Counted from the stretch's first letter, positions 41,582-51,380 are shown. The stretch: 64,000 nucleotides of DNA from Brevundimonas aveniformis DSM 17977 (GCF_000428765.1 NZ_AUAO01000003.1:62001-126000), one strand, 5' to 3'. The notes: generated by a model not told the origin, from the sequence alone. Translations and numbers: made by a program.

Positions 41582-42664
41582 ATGAATCAGGCCTTGAAAT
41601 GGGCGGTGCCGGCGCTTGCGGCGCTTTTGTTGAGCGCCTGTGGCGGCGTCTATGTGCCCAGTACGCCGCGCTACCCGGTCCGGGTCGGGGAACAGCCGAC
41701 CCCGCCGCCGCCGCAATATCCTGTTGCGCCTGAGCCCAGCCATGCGCCCGAAACTGAGGCTGTTCTGCCGCCTGCTCCTTCGACAGAGGTGGAGGCCGAG
41801 GCCTTGCCGCCACTAAGAGGCGCGGAGCCCGAGGTCGCCGCCGAGCCCCTGGCGCCGCCACCGCCGCCGCCGGCTGCGCGGCCACCGGCCCAGCAGACAA
41901 CCGCAACCTCCGTGCAGCCCGGCGAAATCTATATTGTTCAGGCGGGCGACACGCTTTCGGGCGTCGGGCGCCGGTTCGGGACGCCGGTTCGCACCCTGAT
42001 GATGCTCAACGGGATCGGTGAGACGGGTGCCATCGGCATCGGTGACCGATTGATTCTGCCTGAAGGCGCGCGGGATATCGGACCTGACCCGTATGCGACC
42101 GGACCGTCGCCTTTCCGGGCAGAACCGGAACGGCCAGCCGTACCACCGCCGCCCGTCACCCCGCCGGCGGTGGCCCCGCCCACAGCTCCGCCGCAGACCC
42201 CGACGACCGGGCCGACGGGCGTGGACGAAGACGGATTTCCAACGACGGCCGAACTGGTACGTCGCGCCGCCGGTCGCTTTGGGTGGCCGGTCCGTGGCGA
42301 GATCCTGACACGATTTGGGATCATGGGATCGGGGCTTCGCAGCGACGGGATCAATATCGCCGCCCAGGCCGGAACCGAGGTGCTGGCGTCAGCCGGTGGC
42401 CAGGTGGCCTATGCTGGTGACAGCTTGCCGGGCCTGGGCACGACGGTCGTGATCGTTCATGGCGACGGCTGGGTGACGGCCTATTCGCACCTGCGTTCTA
42501 CCAATGTGCGGATGGAGCAGCGCGTGACCCAGGGTCAGGTGATCGGGACGGCGGGAGCGTCGGGCGGTGTCAGCCAACCCCAGGTCCATTTCGAGATCCG
42601 CTATACGGCGGCCCCGGCGGCACGCCCGCGACCGGTTGACCCGCTGCCGTTGTTGCCGCGCTAA
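41582..42664 (+). CDS. NlpD-like lipoprotein with LysM and degenerate LytM (M23) domains
   Basis: A 360-residue lipoprotein (MNQALKWAVPALAALLLSAC). After a Pro/Ala-rich linker it has one LysM domain (about 122-166; IYIVQAGDTLSGVGRRFG, LMMLNGI), a second linker and a LytM domain (about 247-350). The LytM zinc motif is degenerate: SDGINIAA replaces the HxGxDI-type motif, as in E. coli NlpD, so it probably activates an amidase during division and is not itself a protease. The later His in AYSHL and QVHFEIR are kept. AGGAGC precedes the ATG. Confidence 0.85.
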   Translation: MNQALKWAVPALAALLLSACGGVYVPSTPRYPVRVGEQPTPPPPQYPVAPEPSHAPETEAVLPPAPSTEVEAEALPPLRGAEPEVAAEPLAPPPPPPAARPPAQQTTATSVQPGEIYIVQAGDTLSGVGRRFGTPVRTLMMLNGIGETGAIGIGDRLILPEGARDIGPDPYATGPSPFRAEPERPAVPPPPVTPPAVAPPTAPPQTPTTGPTGVDEDGFPTTAELVRRAAGRFGWPVRGEILTRFGIMGSGLRSDGINIAAQAGTEVLASAGGQVAYAGDSLPGLGTTVVIVHGDGWVTAYSHLRSTNVRMEQRVTQGQVIGTAGASGGVSQPQVHFEIRYTAAPAARPRPVDPLPLLPR

Positions 42665-43200
42665 CCGCGAAAGCCGTCGGCCTCCAGGAAGGCGGCTTCT
42701 TGCGGCGTGGTGATGCGTCCAAGCGCAGCGTTTCGGTGTGGAAAGCGCCCGAAGCGGACGATGACGCCGTGGTGGTGGCGCGCCCATTTGTCGGCGTCCG
42801 GCGTCGTCAGGGCTGCGAAGAGGGCGAGCGACTGTTCCTGGTCCGCCGGGTCTTCGGAATGCTGGAAGGGCAGATAGAAGAAGGGGCGCAGCTCTTCTTC
42901 AAAGGCCTGATCGTGGCCGGCGGCGACGGCGCGGCGGGCGAACAGCCGGGCCAGCGGGTCGGTGGCGAAGGCGTGACCGGTTCCGCGGAAACAATTGCGC
43001 GGCCATTGGTCGAGCAACAGACACAGGGCGAGCGAACCGTCCGGCGTTTCGGCCCAGCCGTCACGCTCGCGCCGCGCGGCGGCGAGGTGGTCGTCCCGAA
43101 ACCGGTCGCGGAAAGCCGCGTCGAAGGCGTCGTCCTTGGCGAACCACTTTTCCGGGCCGGCCTCGCGCCAGAAGGCAATGATATCTGCCGGTGCGCTCAT
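42661..43200 (-). CDS. DUF924 family protein
   Basis: A 179-residue protein with IIAFWREAGPEKWFAKDDAFD, WAETPDGSLALCLLLDQWPRNCFRGT and HSEDPADQEQSLALF, the DUF924 signature, a TPR-like helical family of unknown function. Start chosen at MSAPADII; 12 further residues are open upstream. It overlaps the NlpD-like gene tail by 4 bp and its start overlaps the upstream DUF3592 stop (ATGA), so it is cotranslated with it. Confidence 0.88.
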   Translation of the reverse strand: MSAPADIIAFWREAGPEKWFAKDDAFDAAFRDRFRDDHLAAARRERDGWAETPDGSLALCLLLDQWPRNCFRGTGHAFATDPLARLFARRAVAAGHDQAFEEELRPFFYLPFQHSEDPADQEQSLALFAALTTPDADKWARHHHGVIVRFGRFPHRNAALGRITTPQEAAFLEADGFRG

Positions 43201-43643
43201 GAGGCGAAAGCGACGACGAGGCCGGTCAGGACACACGCCAGGCCGATGCCGATCCCGGCGATCAAGTAGCCTTTCGAGTCGGCCTCCAGGCGCAGAACGG
43301 AGAAGTCATGCCTGTGGGGATCATAACGGACGGTCGTGGTCGATCCGACCGGATAGGCGGCGAGAACCGCTTCGGCCTCGGTGCGGGTCATGTTGATGCC
43401 TCCGAATTGGAGACGCTTGCCCGTATAGGTCGTTCCGCCGACCGAGTAGGTATAGGTCAGGCTGGGGGCCGAGCTGGTCTTTCCGACCTTCTGCAGCTTG
43501 GCTGACTGAATGACGGCGGGCACCTCTGTCCAGCTGTGCGCGGCTTCCACCTTGGCCTTGAGGCTACGCGACAGGAAGGTGAAGCCCACCCCGACGGCAA
43601 GGCCGACAACGACCAGACTTAGGCCGGCGATGGGATTCGACAT
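43197..43643 (-). CDS. DUF3592 family membrane protein
   Basis: A 148-residue protein with two membrane segments (about 6-26 and 125-146) and a central extracytoplasmic domain containing LTYTYSVGGTTYTGKRLQFGG and STTTVRYDPHRHDFSVL, typical of DUF3592. Function unknown. First gene of a two-gene operon with DUF924. Confidence 0.8.
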   Translation of the reverse strand: MSNPIAGLSLVVVGLAVGVGFTFLSRSLKAKVEAAHSWTEVPAVIQSAKLQKVGKTSSAPSLTYTYSVGGTTYTGKRLQFGGINMTRTEAEAVLAAYPVGSTTTVRYDPHRHDFSVLRLEADSKGYLIAGIGIGLACVLTGLVVAFAS

Positions 43644-43718
43644 GGATGCCTCCGTTCTCCGACACGCAAGCTAGGCAGTTTCGCGACTGTTGTCGTGCAG
43701 AAACCGGAAGGGTCTGGC

Positions 43719-44267
43719 CTAGTCGTCGTCGCGCGCCGGACGGTCGCGACCGAACACGGGCAGCAGGTCGTTGAGGTCGATGAAGGTGTCGGCAGCCCGG
43801 CGCAGGTCGTCGGCTGCCTGAGGCGGCTGGCTGCGAAGGGTGGAGATCACGGAAACGCGCACGCCCTTCTTTTGAACCGCCTTGACCAGGGGGGCGAAGT
43901 CGCCGTCGCCGGAAAACAGAACGGCGTGGTCGAGGCGGTCGGCCAACTCCATCATGTCGACGGCGATCTCGACATCCATATTGCCCTTGGTGCGGGTCCG
44001 ACCCTCATGGTCGGTGAAGCGTTTGGCCGCCTTGGTGACCATGGTGAAGCCGTTGTAGTCGAGCCAGTCGACCAGCGGCTTGATCGGCGAATAGTCGTCG
44101 CCCTCGACGATGGCGGTGTAATAGTAGGCCCGGACTAGAACGCCCTTCTTGCGGAACTCGTCGATCAGCTTCTTGAAGTCGATGTCGGCACCGAGGGACT
44201 TGGCGGCGGAATAGAGATTGGCGCCGTCGATGAACAGGGCGAGGCGCTCGTTGGGGTAGAAGCTCAT
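43719..44267 (-). CDS. NYN-domain protein (LabA/DUF88 type)
   Basis: A 182-residue protein of the PIN-like NYN fold. ERLALFIDGANLYSAAKSLG and TKGNMDVEIAVDMMEL with LFSGDGDFAPLVKAVQKKG contain the acidic residues expected of an RNase-like metal site, so an RNase role is likely but not shown. GGAGAT precedes the ATG. Divergent from folK with only 15 bases between starts. Confidence 0.88.
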   Translation of the reverse strand: MSFYPNERLALFIDGANLYSAAKSLGADIDFKKLIDEFRKKGVLVRAYYYTAIVEGDDYSPIKPLVDWLDYNGFTMVTKAAKRFTDHEGRTRTKGNMDVEIAVDMMELADRLDHAVLFSGDGDFAPLVKAVQKKGVRVSVISTLRSQPPQAADDLRRAADTFIDLNDLLPVFGRDRPARDDD

Positions 44268-44282
44268 GGCAATATCTCCGGT

Positions 44283-44792
44283 ATGAAAAAGTCGGAATGG
44301 GATGCGGCCGTGGTTATCGCCCTGGGGTCCAACTTGAAAGGCCCCTACGGTTCGACGCGCGAATTATTGGAGGCCGCCCTGGCGCGGTTCGCCGACGAGG
44401 GGCTCAAGATCACCCATCAGTCGTCGTGGTGGCGCTCGGCCGCCTGGCCGGACCCGGACGAGCCGGCGTTCCTAAACGGAGTGGTGCTGGTGGAGACGGA
44501 GCTGGGGCCGCGCGAGACGCTGGCGGCGTTGCACCGGATCGAGCGGGCGTTCGGGCGGGACCGGCGGCGGAGGAACGCGCCGCGGACGCTCGACCTGGAT
44601 CTGATCGCCCATGGGCGGGTTGCGATGGACGAGGATGGATTGGTCCTTCCTCATCCCAGGGCGGCGGCGCGGCGGTTCGTGATGGGGCCTCTGGCGGAGG
44701 TGGCACCGGAGTGGCGGCTTCCGGGGACGGGGGAGGCTGCTAAGACTCTACTTCTGAGTTGTGATATTGGGTCGGATGCCCGTATCGGTTGA
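44283..44792 (+). CDS. folK: 2-amino-4-hydroxy-6-hydroxymethyldihydropteridine pyrophosphokinase
   Basis: Folate pathway kinase, cytoplasmic. The 169-residue protein has VVIALGSNLKGPYG, the loop LNGVVLVETELGPRETLAALHRIERAFGRDR and the signature RNAPRTLDLDLIAHG, RTLDLDL being the HPPK core. No clear ribosome site lies before the ATG; a GTG at 44310 (GGGATG upstream) would give the shorter start VIALGSN, so the start is uncertain. Confidence 0.93.
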   Translation: MKKSEWDAAVVIALGSNLKGPYGSTRELLEAALARFADEGLKITHQSSWWRSAAWPDPDEPAFLNGVVLVETELGPRETLAALHRIERAFGRDRRRRNAPRTLDLDLIAHGRVAMDEDGLVLPHPRAAARRFVMGPLAEVAPEWRLPGTGEAAKTLLLSCDIGSDARIG

Positions 44793-44818
44793 TTGCTCGG
44801 TCCTAGGAGAATGCGCGA

Positions 44819-45658
44819 ATGTTAACGACCTTGTTTGCTGTGCTAGCCTTGGTTGCGGCGCAGGATGGGCCACCGCACGAATGTCAGGCTGATGCGCGTG
44901 GATTGGTGGACTATCAGGCCTGTGCGAATGCGACGGAGCCCGGCACGCCCTTCCGCAATCTTGCCCTGATCAACCTAGCGAGCATAGCCACCCTTGATGG
45001 TGACTTCGTGCGTGCGGTTGAAATTTATGACTCAGTGGATTTTGGCCCCAATCGCAGGATTGAGAGCGATTCCGTCTTCCATGCGTTGCGTGCACACGCA
45101 TTCGAGCGGGTCGGGCGTCTGGAAGAGGCTTTGGCGGATGCCCAGCTGGCCGCAAGCATTCTAGCGGGCGGTGGTCCAACTCAGATCCCCGAAATACAAC
45201 GCAACCCCGATCCCGAATTGGCATACGCCCATCTCTTGCCGGTGCTCGTGCGGGCCGGCGATGCAACGCTTGAATCCGCGCTGGCGGCTTATTTGGCCTT
45301 GCCGGCTGACGACTTCTTTACCCTTGGCAATCGGGCAGTCGTGCTGATGGAATTGGGCCAGTTGGACGCGGCGCTGGCGACAAATGAGCGGGCGATGGCG
45401 TTGCAACCGCACCATCCGGCAATCCAGAACAGCCAGTGCTATATTTTGACCCTTATGGGGCGCGCCGCTGAGGGGCTGTCCTACTGTGAACGCGCGATCG
45501 AGCTTGCGCCGACAGTCGCTCCCATTCGACACAGCTACGCGAGCGCATTAGCTGCCACCGGTCAGTGTCAGGAAGCAGAAATTCAACTGGCCGAGGCCCG
45601 CCAGCTTGAACCCGCGACGGTCCTGTATCGCGAGCCGATCAACTGTTCACCAGGCTGA
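44819..45658 (+). CDS. Exported TPR-repeat protein, function unknown
   Basis: A 279-residue protein with a short signal peptide (MLTTLFAVLALVAAQDG) and TPR-like helical pairs (about 165-275; GQLDAALATNERAMALQPHHP, GRAAEGLSYCERAIELAPT, GQCQEAEIQLAEARQLEP). Base composition looks a little less GC-rich than neighbours (the first 60 bases are about 60% GC). AGGAG lies before the ATG. No partner can be inferred. Confidence 0.7.
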   Translation: MLTTLFAVLALVAAQDGPPHECQADARGLVDYQACANATEPGTPFRNLALINLASIATLDGDFVRAVEIYDSVDFGPNRRIESDSVFHALRAHAFERVGRLEEALADAQLAASILAGGGPTQIPEIQRNPDPELAYAHLLPVLVRAGDATLESALAAYLALPADDFFTLGNRAVVLMELGQLDAALATNERAMALQPHHPAIQNSQCYILTLMGRAAEGLSYCERAIELAPTVAPIRHSYASALAATGQCQEAEIQLAEARQLEPATVLYREPINCSPG

Positions 45659-45660
45659 TA

Positions 45661-45689
45661 TTGCACCCGCGAAGCGGACTCGCTATCTT
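45661..45689 (+). promoter_or_regulatory. Candidate promoter of rpoZ-rsh
   Basis: TTGCAC (45661-45666), 17-base spacer, TATCTT (45684-45689), start predicted near 45696, 35 bases before the rpoZ ATG. A GANTC site (GACTC) lies within the spacer at about 45677. Consensus match only. Confidence 0.45.
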
Positions 45690-45730
45690 AGACGGCTACT
45701 CCCCGAACTTCCGAAAAGCTGAGAGTCCGA

Positions 45731-46090
45731 ATGGCCCGCGTCACCGTTGAAGACTGCATTGAAAAAGTGCCGAATCGTTTCGGCCTGGTCCTGCTGTCGG
45801 CGCACCGCGCGCGCGCGATCTCGAACGGCTCGGTGCTGATGCTGGATCGCGACAACGACAAGAACCCGGTCGTGGCGCTTCGTGAGCTGGCCGAGGATGC
45901 GGTCAAGCCGGACGTGCTGGAAGACAGCCTGGTGACCACTCTGCAGCGTGTGGACGAGCACACCGAGGCCGAGGAAGAAGCCGAAACCCTCGCCCTGCTG
46001 GCTGAGCCCCAGCATATGCACATGAGCGAAACCGACCTGCTGCGCGCGCTGCAAAGCGACCGCGACGGTGGCCAGGAGGACCGGTACTGA
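45731..46090 (+). CDS. rpoZ: RNA polymerase omega subunit
   Basis: A 119-residue RNA polymerase subunit. [30 protein letters not shown] is the family core; the C-terminal acidic tail ([15 protein letters not shown]) is usual in alphaproteobacteria. It lies immediately upstream of the ppGpp synthetase/hydrolase, with which it shares an overlapping stop-start (see rsh). Omega is part of the ppGpp site of RNA polymerase, which makes the pairing functional. Confidence 0.97.
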   Translation: MARVTVEDCIEKVPNRFGLVLLSAHRARAISNGSVLMLDRDNDKNPVVALRELAEDAVKPDVLEDSLVTTLQRVDEHTEAEEEAETLALLAEPQHMHMSETDLLRALQSDRDGGQEDRY

Positions 46091-48348
46091 CGGACGAAAG
46101 GGTCGATCAAAGTCAGACCCCACCGGCGGCTGAGCCGCCGGCGCCTCAGGCCGCAAACGCACCTACCGAAAAACCGACCTCGCCGGTTCTGCGTCAGTTC
46201 GAACTGACCGAGCGGGTGAAGGCCTATGATCCAAAGGCCGATGAGGCCCTGATCGACAAGGCCTATGTCTATGCCACCCAGATGCATGGATCGCAGAAAC
46301 GGGCGTCGGGCGATCCCTATTATGCCCACCCGATCCAGGTGGCCGGCATCCTGACCGACTATCGGCTGGATACGGCGTCGATCGTGACAGCCCTGCTGCA
46401 CGACGTGATCGAAGACACCTCGGCCACCCGCGATGACATTGCGGGCATGTTCGGCGAAGAGATCACGGTCCTGGTCGAGGGCGTGACCAAGCTGTCGCAG
46501 CTTGAAATGCAGGCCGAGCAAAGCCGCCAGGCCGAGAACCTGCGCAAGTTCATTCTGGCGATCTCCAAGGACGTGCGCGTCCTGATGGTCAAGCTGGCCG
46601 ACCGTCTGCACAACATGCGGACGCTTCAGTATGTGAAGCCCGAGAAGCGCCAGCGCATTTCTCGCGAGACGCTGGAGGTCTATGCGCCCCTGGCCCGGTC
46701 CATCGGGATGCATCGTATCGCGACGGAACTGGAAGAGCTGGCGTTCGAAAACCTTCAACCCCAGGCTCGCGAAGCTATCGTGCGGCGTCTGGACGGCTTG
46801 CGGCTGGAGCAGGGGCGGACCGTCGCGCGCGTGACCGCTGAGCTGGAGCGGGTGCTGCTGGCCGAAGGGGTGGTGGCCCGGGTCTATGGACGCGAGAAGA
46901 CGCCCTATTCGATCTGGCGCAAACTTCAGAACAAGTCGGTCGGGTTTTCGGCCCTGTCGGACATCTACGGCTTTCGGGTCATCTGTGAGACAGAGGCAGA
47001 CTGCTACCGGGCCCTGGGGGTGATCCACCGGCACTGGAAGATGGCTCAGGGGCGGTTCAAGGACTACATCTCGACCCCGAAGTCGAACAACTATCGTTCA
47101 CTGCACACCACCGTTGTCGGCCCGCACGGGACCCGTATCGAGCTTCAGATCCGCACCGAAGAAATGGAGCGGATCGCCGAGGACGGCGTGGCCGCCCACT
47201 GGCGCTACAAGGACAATGCCTATGGCTTTGACGCCGATGCGGCGGCCGAGGCCGGCGGGCGTGACCCCCTGCAGAGCCTCAGGCATCTGGTTCAGGTTGT
47301 CGAAAACGGCGGCGAGCACGACGAATGGGTCGAGCATGCCAAGCTGGAAATGTACCTGGATCAGGTCTTTGCCTTTACCCCCAAGGGCGAGCTGATCACC
47401 CTGCCGCAGGGGGCGATGCCGCTGGACTTTGCCTATGCGGTTCATACCGACGTGGGCGACACGGCGGTCGGGGCGCTGATCAACGGCGAGCACAAGCCGA
47501 TGCGAACCCGGCTCCAGAACGGCGATGTTGTGGAGATCGTGCGCAATGAGACGGCGCAGATGCCGCCTGACTGGCGCAGCCTGACGATTACCGGTCGCGC
47601 CCGTTCGGCGATCCGCCGCCATATCCGGGCCTCGGAGCGGGAAGAGTTCCAGCGCCTGGGCCGGTCGGCGCTGGAGCAGGCTTTCGTCAAGGTCGGCAAG
47701 AAGATCAAGGATGTCAGTCTGACGCCGGCCCTGGAGGTTCTGAACCTGCCCAGCGATGACGAGCTGTATGACCGGCTCGGGCGTGGCCAGATCAGCGCCG
47801 CGGCCATCATTGATGCGCTGTTCCCGTCGCTGGGACCCAAGGAGCGGGCGGCGGTGCGGGCGCGGGCACGGATCGACGGCGGCAAGGCCGGCCGCTTGTT
47901 CGTGCGCGGCGGGGGACTGACGCCGGGCGTGAGTGTCCATTTCGCGCCGTGCTGTACCCCGGTGCCGGGGGATCGGATCGTCGGCATCGTCCAGCCGGGC
48001 CAGGGCCTGACGGTTCATGTGATCGACTGCGAGCGGCTGGTTGAATACGAGAGCCAGGGCGACCTGTGGCGTGACCTGCAATGGACGCCCCAGGCCGAGC
48101 GCCTGGGCCTGGGATCGGCGACGCTGAAGGCCTCGATCCGCAATGCGCCGGGCGTGCTGGGCCAAGCCTGTACGATTATCGGAGAAGCCGGCGGTAACAT
48201 CCTGAATTTGAAGATGACGCACCGCAAGGAAGACTTCTTCGAAGTGTTGTTCGAGGTCGAGGTGACCGACGCGCGGCACGCCACGACCATTGCGGCGGCG
48301 CTGCGGGCCAATCCGTCGGTCGAAGTCGTCGAGCGGATGAAGGGCTAG
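46087..48348 (+). CDS. rsh: Bifunctional (p)ppGpp synthetase/hydrolase (RelA/SpoT family)
   Basis: The 753-residue protein (from CTG 46087) has an HD hydrolase domain ([27 protein letters not shown] with His-Asp intact), a synthetase domain ([38 protein letters not shown]), TGS ([14 protein letters not shown]) and C-terminal ACT domains. Both active sites look intact, so it can make and degrade ppGpp. The conserved N-terminal [15 protein letters not shown] lies upstream of the first possible ATG or GTG (46216, within RVKAY). No ATG, GTG or TTG exists in between, while AGGAGG is 6 bases before a CTG that overlaps the rpoZ stop (CTGA). I therefore place the start at CTG. Confidence 0.88.
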   Translation: MTDERVDQSQTPPAAEPPAPQAANAPTEKPTSPVLRQFELTERVKAYDPKADEALIDKAYVYATQMHGSQKRASGDPYYAHPIQVAGILTDYRLDTASIVTALLHDVIEDTSATRDDIAGMFGEEITVLVEGVTKLSQLEMQAEQSRQAENLRKFILAISKDVRVLMVKLADRLHNMRTLQYVKPEKRQRISRETLEVYAPLARSIGMHRIATELEELAFENLQPQAREAIVRRLDGLRLEQGRTVARVTAELERVLLAEGVVARVYGREKTPYSIWRKLQNKSVGFSALSDIYGFRVICETEADCYRALGVIHRHWKMAQGRFKDYISTPKSNNYRSLHTTVVGPHGTRIELQIRTEEMERIAEDGVAAHWRYKDNAYGFDADAAAEAGGRDPLQSLRHLVQVVENGGEHDEWVEHAKLEMYLDQVFAFTPKGELITLPQGAMPLDFAYAVHTDVGDTAVGALINGEHKPMRTRLQNGDVVEIVRNETAQMPPDWRSLTITGRARSAIRRHIRASEREEFQRLGRSALEQAFVKVGKKIKDVSLTPALEVLNLPSDDELYDRLGRGQISAAAIIDALFPSLGPKERAAVRARARIDGGKAGRLFVRGGGLTPGVSVHFAPCCTPVPGDRIVGIVQPGQGLTVHVIDCERLVEYESQGDLWRDLQWTPQAERLGLGSATLKASIRNAPGVLGQACTIIGEAGGNILNLKMTHRKEDFFEVLFEVEVTDARHATTIAAALRANPSVEVVERMKG

Positions 48349-49019
48349 GCTGTCAGCCGGGCCACCCACGCGGGCAGCTGGTCGAAATCATCAATGACGG
48401 CATCGGCCCCGAGATCAGCGGCGGGCGGATCCGTGTAGCCATAGCTGGTGACGATCACCGGCGCGCCGAGGGCGCGGGCGGTGGCGACATCCGGGGCACT
48501 GTCGCCGACCATGAGGCAACGGGCCGGATCGCCGCCGACGCTTTCGACCGCTTCTTTCAAGTGGGCACCGGACGGCTTGCGGGCGCTGACGAGGTCCGGT
48601 CCGACGACCGCGTCGAAACGCCGGGCCAGGTCGAGGGCGTTGAGCAGGGCCAGCGACAGGTCGGTGCGCTTGTTGGTGACGACGACAAGGCGGGCCCCTT
48701 GCGCCGCGAAGGTCTGCAGCACCTCGATGACATTTGGGTAGATGTGGCTCTCGTCGGCAATGCGGCCCAGATATATGTCGATGAACCGGTCCATCAGGCC
48801 GGCATCGCGCACGGCGTCGAAGGTCGCCCCGGCTTCGGCGAATCCATGTTCCAGCATGACGCGCACGCCGCGCCCGACCAGATGCCGGGCCGATGACATC
48901 GGAACGGACGGCAGGCCCTGTTCGACCAGCACCGCATTGAGTGAGCCCAGCAGGTCGGGCGCGGTTTCCACGAGGGTGCCGTCGAGGTCGAAGGCGAGGG
49001 TCCAGCCGGAGAGGGTCAT
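48345..49019 (-). CDS. gph: Phosphoglycolate phosphatase (HAD family)
   Basis: A 224-residue HAD hydrolase with motif I FDLDGTLVETAPDL, motif II VVTNKR, motif III KPSGAHLKEAV and motif IV MVGDSAPDVATARAL. Phosphoglycolate is the usual substrate of this subgroup; another phosphate ester is possible. Its stop overlaps that of the convergent rsh by 4 bp. Divergent from glmU across a repeat. Confidence 0.9.
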   Translation of the reverse strand: MTLSGWTLAFDLDGTLVETAPDLLGSLNAVLVEQGLPSVPMSSARHLVGRGVRVMLEHGFAEAGATFDAVRDAGLMDRFIDIYLGRIADESHIYPNVIEVLQTFAAQGARLVVVTNKRTDLSLALLNALDLARRFDAVVGPDLVSARKPSGAHLKEAVESVGGDPARCLMVGDSAPDVATARALGAPVIVTSYGYTDPPAADLGADAVIDDFDQLPAWVARLTA

Positions 49020-49040
49020 ATTCCGGCCCTTACCTGACTC

Positions 49041-49155
49041 GTCATCCTCGGGCGAAGCGCGGCGAAGATCCGAGGATCAGACGTCGCTCTGACAGGCCTT
49101 TCGGGGAAGACCGAGCGGCCGATGGTCTGGCCCTCGGGACAAGCGCGAGGATGAC
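49041..49155. repeat. REP/BIME-like palindromic repeat, copy C
   Basis: Left arm 49041-49082 begins GTCATCCTCGGGC; right arm 49129-49155 ends GCGAGGATGAC. Ends are inverted copies (GTCATCCTCG/CGAGGATGAC), arms degenerate. Located in the divergent gph/glmU spacer, so it is near both promoters. Confidence 0.75.
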
Positions 49156-49207
49156 GAACCTGAAGGCGCGCGCTAGACCCTGAGCGAACGGATCGAAGGG
49201 AATCGCC

Positions 49208-50551
49208 ATGACCGCACGCGCCGCCGTCATTCTCGCCGCCGGGCAGGGCACGCGGATGAAATCGCCCCTGCCCAAGGTGCTGCACAGGCTGGCCGGGCGC
49301 GCCATGCTGGATCATGCGATTGATACGGCGGAGGCGCTCGGCTGTCACAAGATTGTGGTGGTCGTCGGCACCCATTCGCCCGAGGTCGGTCGTCACGTTG
49401 AGGGTCGATTGGGCAAGGCCGCGGTCGCGGTTCAGGATCCGCCCATGGGCACCGGCCATGCCGTGCGCTGCGCCGAAGAGGCCCTGGCCGGCTTTGAGGG
49501 CGATGTGGTCATTACCTATGCCGACTGTCCGCTGTTGAGGGCGGTGTCGGTCGAGCCGATGTTCGAGGGCGGTGCGGCCGTGACGGTTCTGGGCTTCGAG
49601 GCGGCGGATCCAGGGGCCTATGGGCGGCTGGTGCTGGGCGACGGCGATACCTTGTTGCGCATCGTCGAGGCCAAGGAGGCGAATGAGCATGAGCTCAGGG
49701 TCAATCGGTGCAACTCCGGCGTCATGGTCTGTGAGCGGAACCTGTTGTTCTCGCTGCTGGGCGAGGTGACGAACGACAATGCCAAGGGCGAATACTATCT
49801 GACCGACATTGTCGAACTGGCACGCCGGCGCGACCTGCAGTGCCGGGCGACCTTCACTGACGAGGCGGCGGTCCAGGGCGTGAACAGCCAGGCCGAACTG
49901 GTCGCGGCGGAGACACAATTTCAGTCCGTTCAGCGCGACCACTTCCTGACCGAGGGTGTGGCCATGCCGATGCCGGAAAGCGTCTTTTTCGCCTGGGACA
50001 CCGAGGTGGCGGCGGGCACGACGATTGAGCCGCATGTCGTCTTTGGGCCGGGGGTGCGTATCGCCGGACCAGCGAAGATACGGGCGTTCAGCCATCTGGA
50101 AGGGGCGGTTGTTGAGGCGGGGGCCGAGATCGGTCCCTACGCCCGCCTGCGCCCCGGTGCTGGGATCGGTCCGAAGGCCAAGGTCGGCAACTTCGTGGAG
50201 GTCAAGGGCGTGACCATGGGGGAGGGGGCCAAGGCCAACCATCTGGCCTATCTGGGCGACGGCGAGGTCGGGGCAAACGCCAACATCGGGGCGGGCACGA
50301 TCTTCTGTAACTACGACGGCTTCAACAAGGCGCGCACGGTCGTGGGCGATGGGGCGTTTGTGGGGTCGAACTCGGCGCTTGTCGCGCCGGTGACGGTGGG
50401 CGCAGGAGCCATGGTCGGGTCCGGCTCGGTGGTGACGGAGGACGTGCCGGCCGGCGACCTGGCGCTGGGCCGGGCCAAGCAGGTGAACAAGGCAGGCTGG
50501 GCCGCGCGGTTCCGCAAGGCGATGGGCGAGCGGAAGGGGCGGAAGGGATGA
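49208..50551 (+). CDS. glmU: Bifunctional UDP-N-acetylglucosamine pyrophosphorylase/glucosamine-1-phosphate acetyltransferase
   Basis: A 447-residue enzyme that makes UDP-GlcNAc for peptidoglycan and LPS. The N-terminal uridyltransferase has [21 protein letters not shown], the [11 protein letters not shown] loop and YADCPLL; the C-terminal left-handed beta helix hexapeptides are visible ([41 protein letters not shown]). GATCGAAGGG is a likely ribosome site. Followed by the REP-like copy D and rpiA. Confidence 0.97.
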   Translation: MTARAAVILAAGQGTRMKSPLPKVLHRLAGRAMLDHAIDTAEALGCHKIVVVVGTHSPEVGRHVEGRLGKAAVAVQDPPMGTGHAVRCAEEALAGFEGDVVITYADCPLLRAVSVEPMFEGGAAVTVLGFEAADPGAYGRLVLGDGDTLLRIVEAKEANEHELRVNRCNSGVMVCERNLLFSLLGEVTNDNAKGEYYLTDIVELARRRDLQCRATFTDEAAVQGVNSQAELVAAETQFQSVQRDHFLTEGVAMPMPESVFFAWDTEVAAGTTIEPHVVFGPGVRIAGPAKIRAFSHLEGAVVEAGAEIGPYARLRPGAGIGPKAKVGNFVEVKGVTMGEGAKANHLAYLGDGEVGANANIGAGTIFCNYDGFNKARTVVGDGAFVGSNSALVAPVTVGAGAMVGSGSVVTEDVPAGDLALGRAKQVNKAGWAARFRKAMGERKGRKG

Positions 50552-50570
50552 TGGCTCACCATCTCTTTGC

Positions 50571-50676
50571 GTCATCCTCGAGCTTGACCCGAGGATCAGA
50601 TTCTCCGTCGCTGAGCCTGTGCCGGACCTTTTTGAGCGACACGGCGTCCGATCCTCGGGTCAAGCTCGAGGATGAC
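50571..50676. repeat. REP/BIME-like palindromic repeat, copy D
   Basis: The two 27-base arms (50571-50597 and 50650-50676) are perfect inverted copies: GTCATCCTCGAGCTTGACCC at the left, GGGTCAAGCTCGAGGATGAC at the right. The 52-base centre is unrelated. It ends 20 bases before the rpiA start. Confidence 0.88.
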
Positions 50677-50696
50677 GAGAGCGTTGGAGGTCAACG

Positions 50697-51380
50697 GTGA
50701 GCGATCACCAGAAACGCATCGCCGGAGAGGCCGCCGCTGAGCGGGTCAAGGCCGGCATGGTTGTGGGGCTGGGGACCGGCTCGACGGCAGCTTGGTTTGT
50801 GAAGGCGTTGGCGGCGCGGGGACTGGCCGGGCTGAGGTGCGTGCCGACGTCCGAGGCGACGGCGGATCTGGCGCGGGAGCTGGGGCTGACGCTGTCGAGC
50901 CTGGAGGACAGTCCGCGCATTGATCTGACGGTCGATGGGGCCGACGAGATCGGACCGGGACTGGCGCTGATCAAGGGCGGGGGCGCGGCCCTGCTGCGCG
51001 AGAAGCTGGTGTGGGAGGCGTCGGAGCGCTGCATCGTCATCGCTGACGCGGCCAAGGTGGTGGAGACGCTCGGAGCCTTTCCGCTGCCGATCGAGGTGGT
51101 GGCGTTTGGCCACAAGACGACCGGCAACCGCATCGCAGATGTGCTGCTCGACCATGACATCCAGATGCCGGCGCGGGTGCGGACGGCAGACCGAGGGCTG
51201 GTGCGGACAGACGGCGGAAACCTGATCTACGACGCTGCCTGCAAGGCCATCCACGAGCCGGCGCGGCTGGCAGACGACCTGAAGCTGATTACCGGCGTGG
51301 TCGAACACGGCCTGTTCCTCGACCTGGCCGATGAGGCCATCGTGGGGACGGATGCGGGGGTCGAGGTGATTGGGCCGTAG
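50697..51380 (+). CDS. rpiA: Ribose-5-phosphate isomerase A
   Basis: A 227-residue pentose phosphate enzyme. VVGLGTGSTAAWFVKAL, VDGADEIGPGLALIKGGGAAL with the catalytic Asp-Asp region and GNLIYDAACKAI are RpiA hallmarks. It starts with GTG, 6 bases after GGAGG. The RPE-like repeat D lies just upstream. Confidence 0.96.
   Translation: MSDHQKRIAGEAAAERVKAGMVVGLGTGSTAAWFVKALAARGLAGLRCVPTSEATADLARELGLTLSSLEDSPRIDLTVDGADEIGPGLALIKGGGAALLREKLVWEASERCIVIADAAKVVETLGAFPLPIEVVAFGHKTTGNRIADVLLDHDIQMPARVRTADRGLVRTDGGNLIYDAACKAIHEPARLADDLKLITGVVEHGLFLDLADEAIVGTDAGVEVIGP

Noticed and set aside
45688..47034. Minus-strand open frame over rpoZ and rsh
   Set aside because: Opposite real genes, composition Arg/His-rich, no motifs.
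46216..48348. RSH start at GTG 46216
   Set aside because: It cuts through the conserved [15 protein letters not shown] segment and has a poor ribosome site.
49016..50575. Minus-strand open frame (519 codons) opposite glmU
   Set aside because: Shadow of glmU; no start site and no domain.
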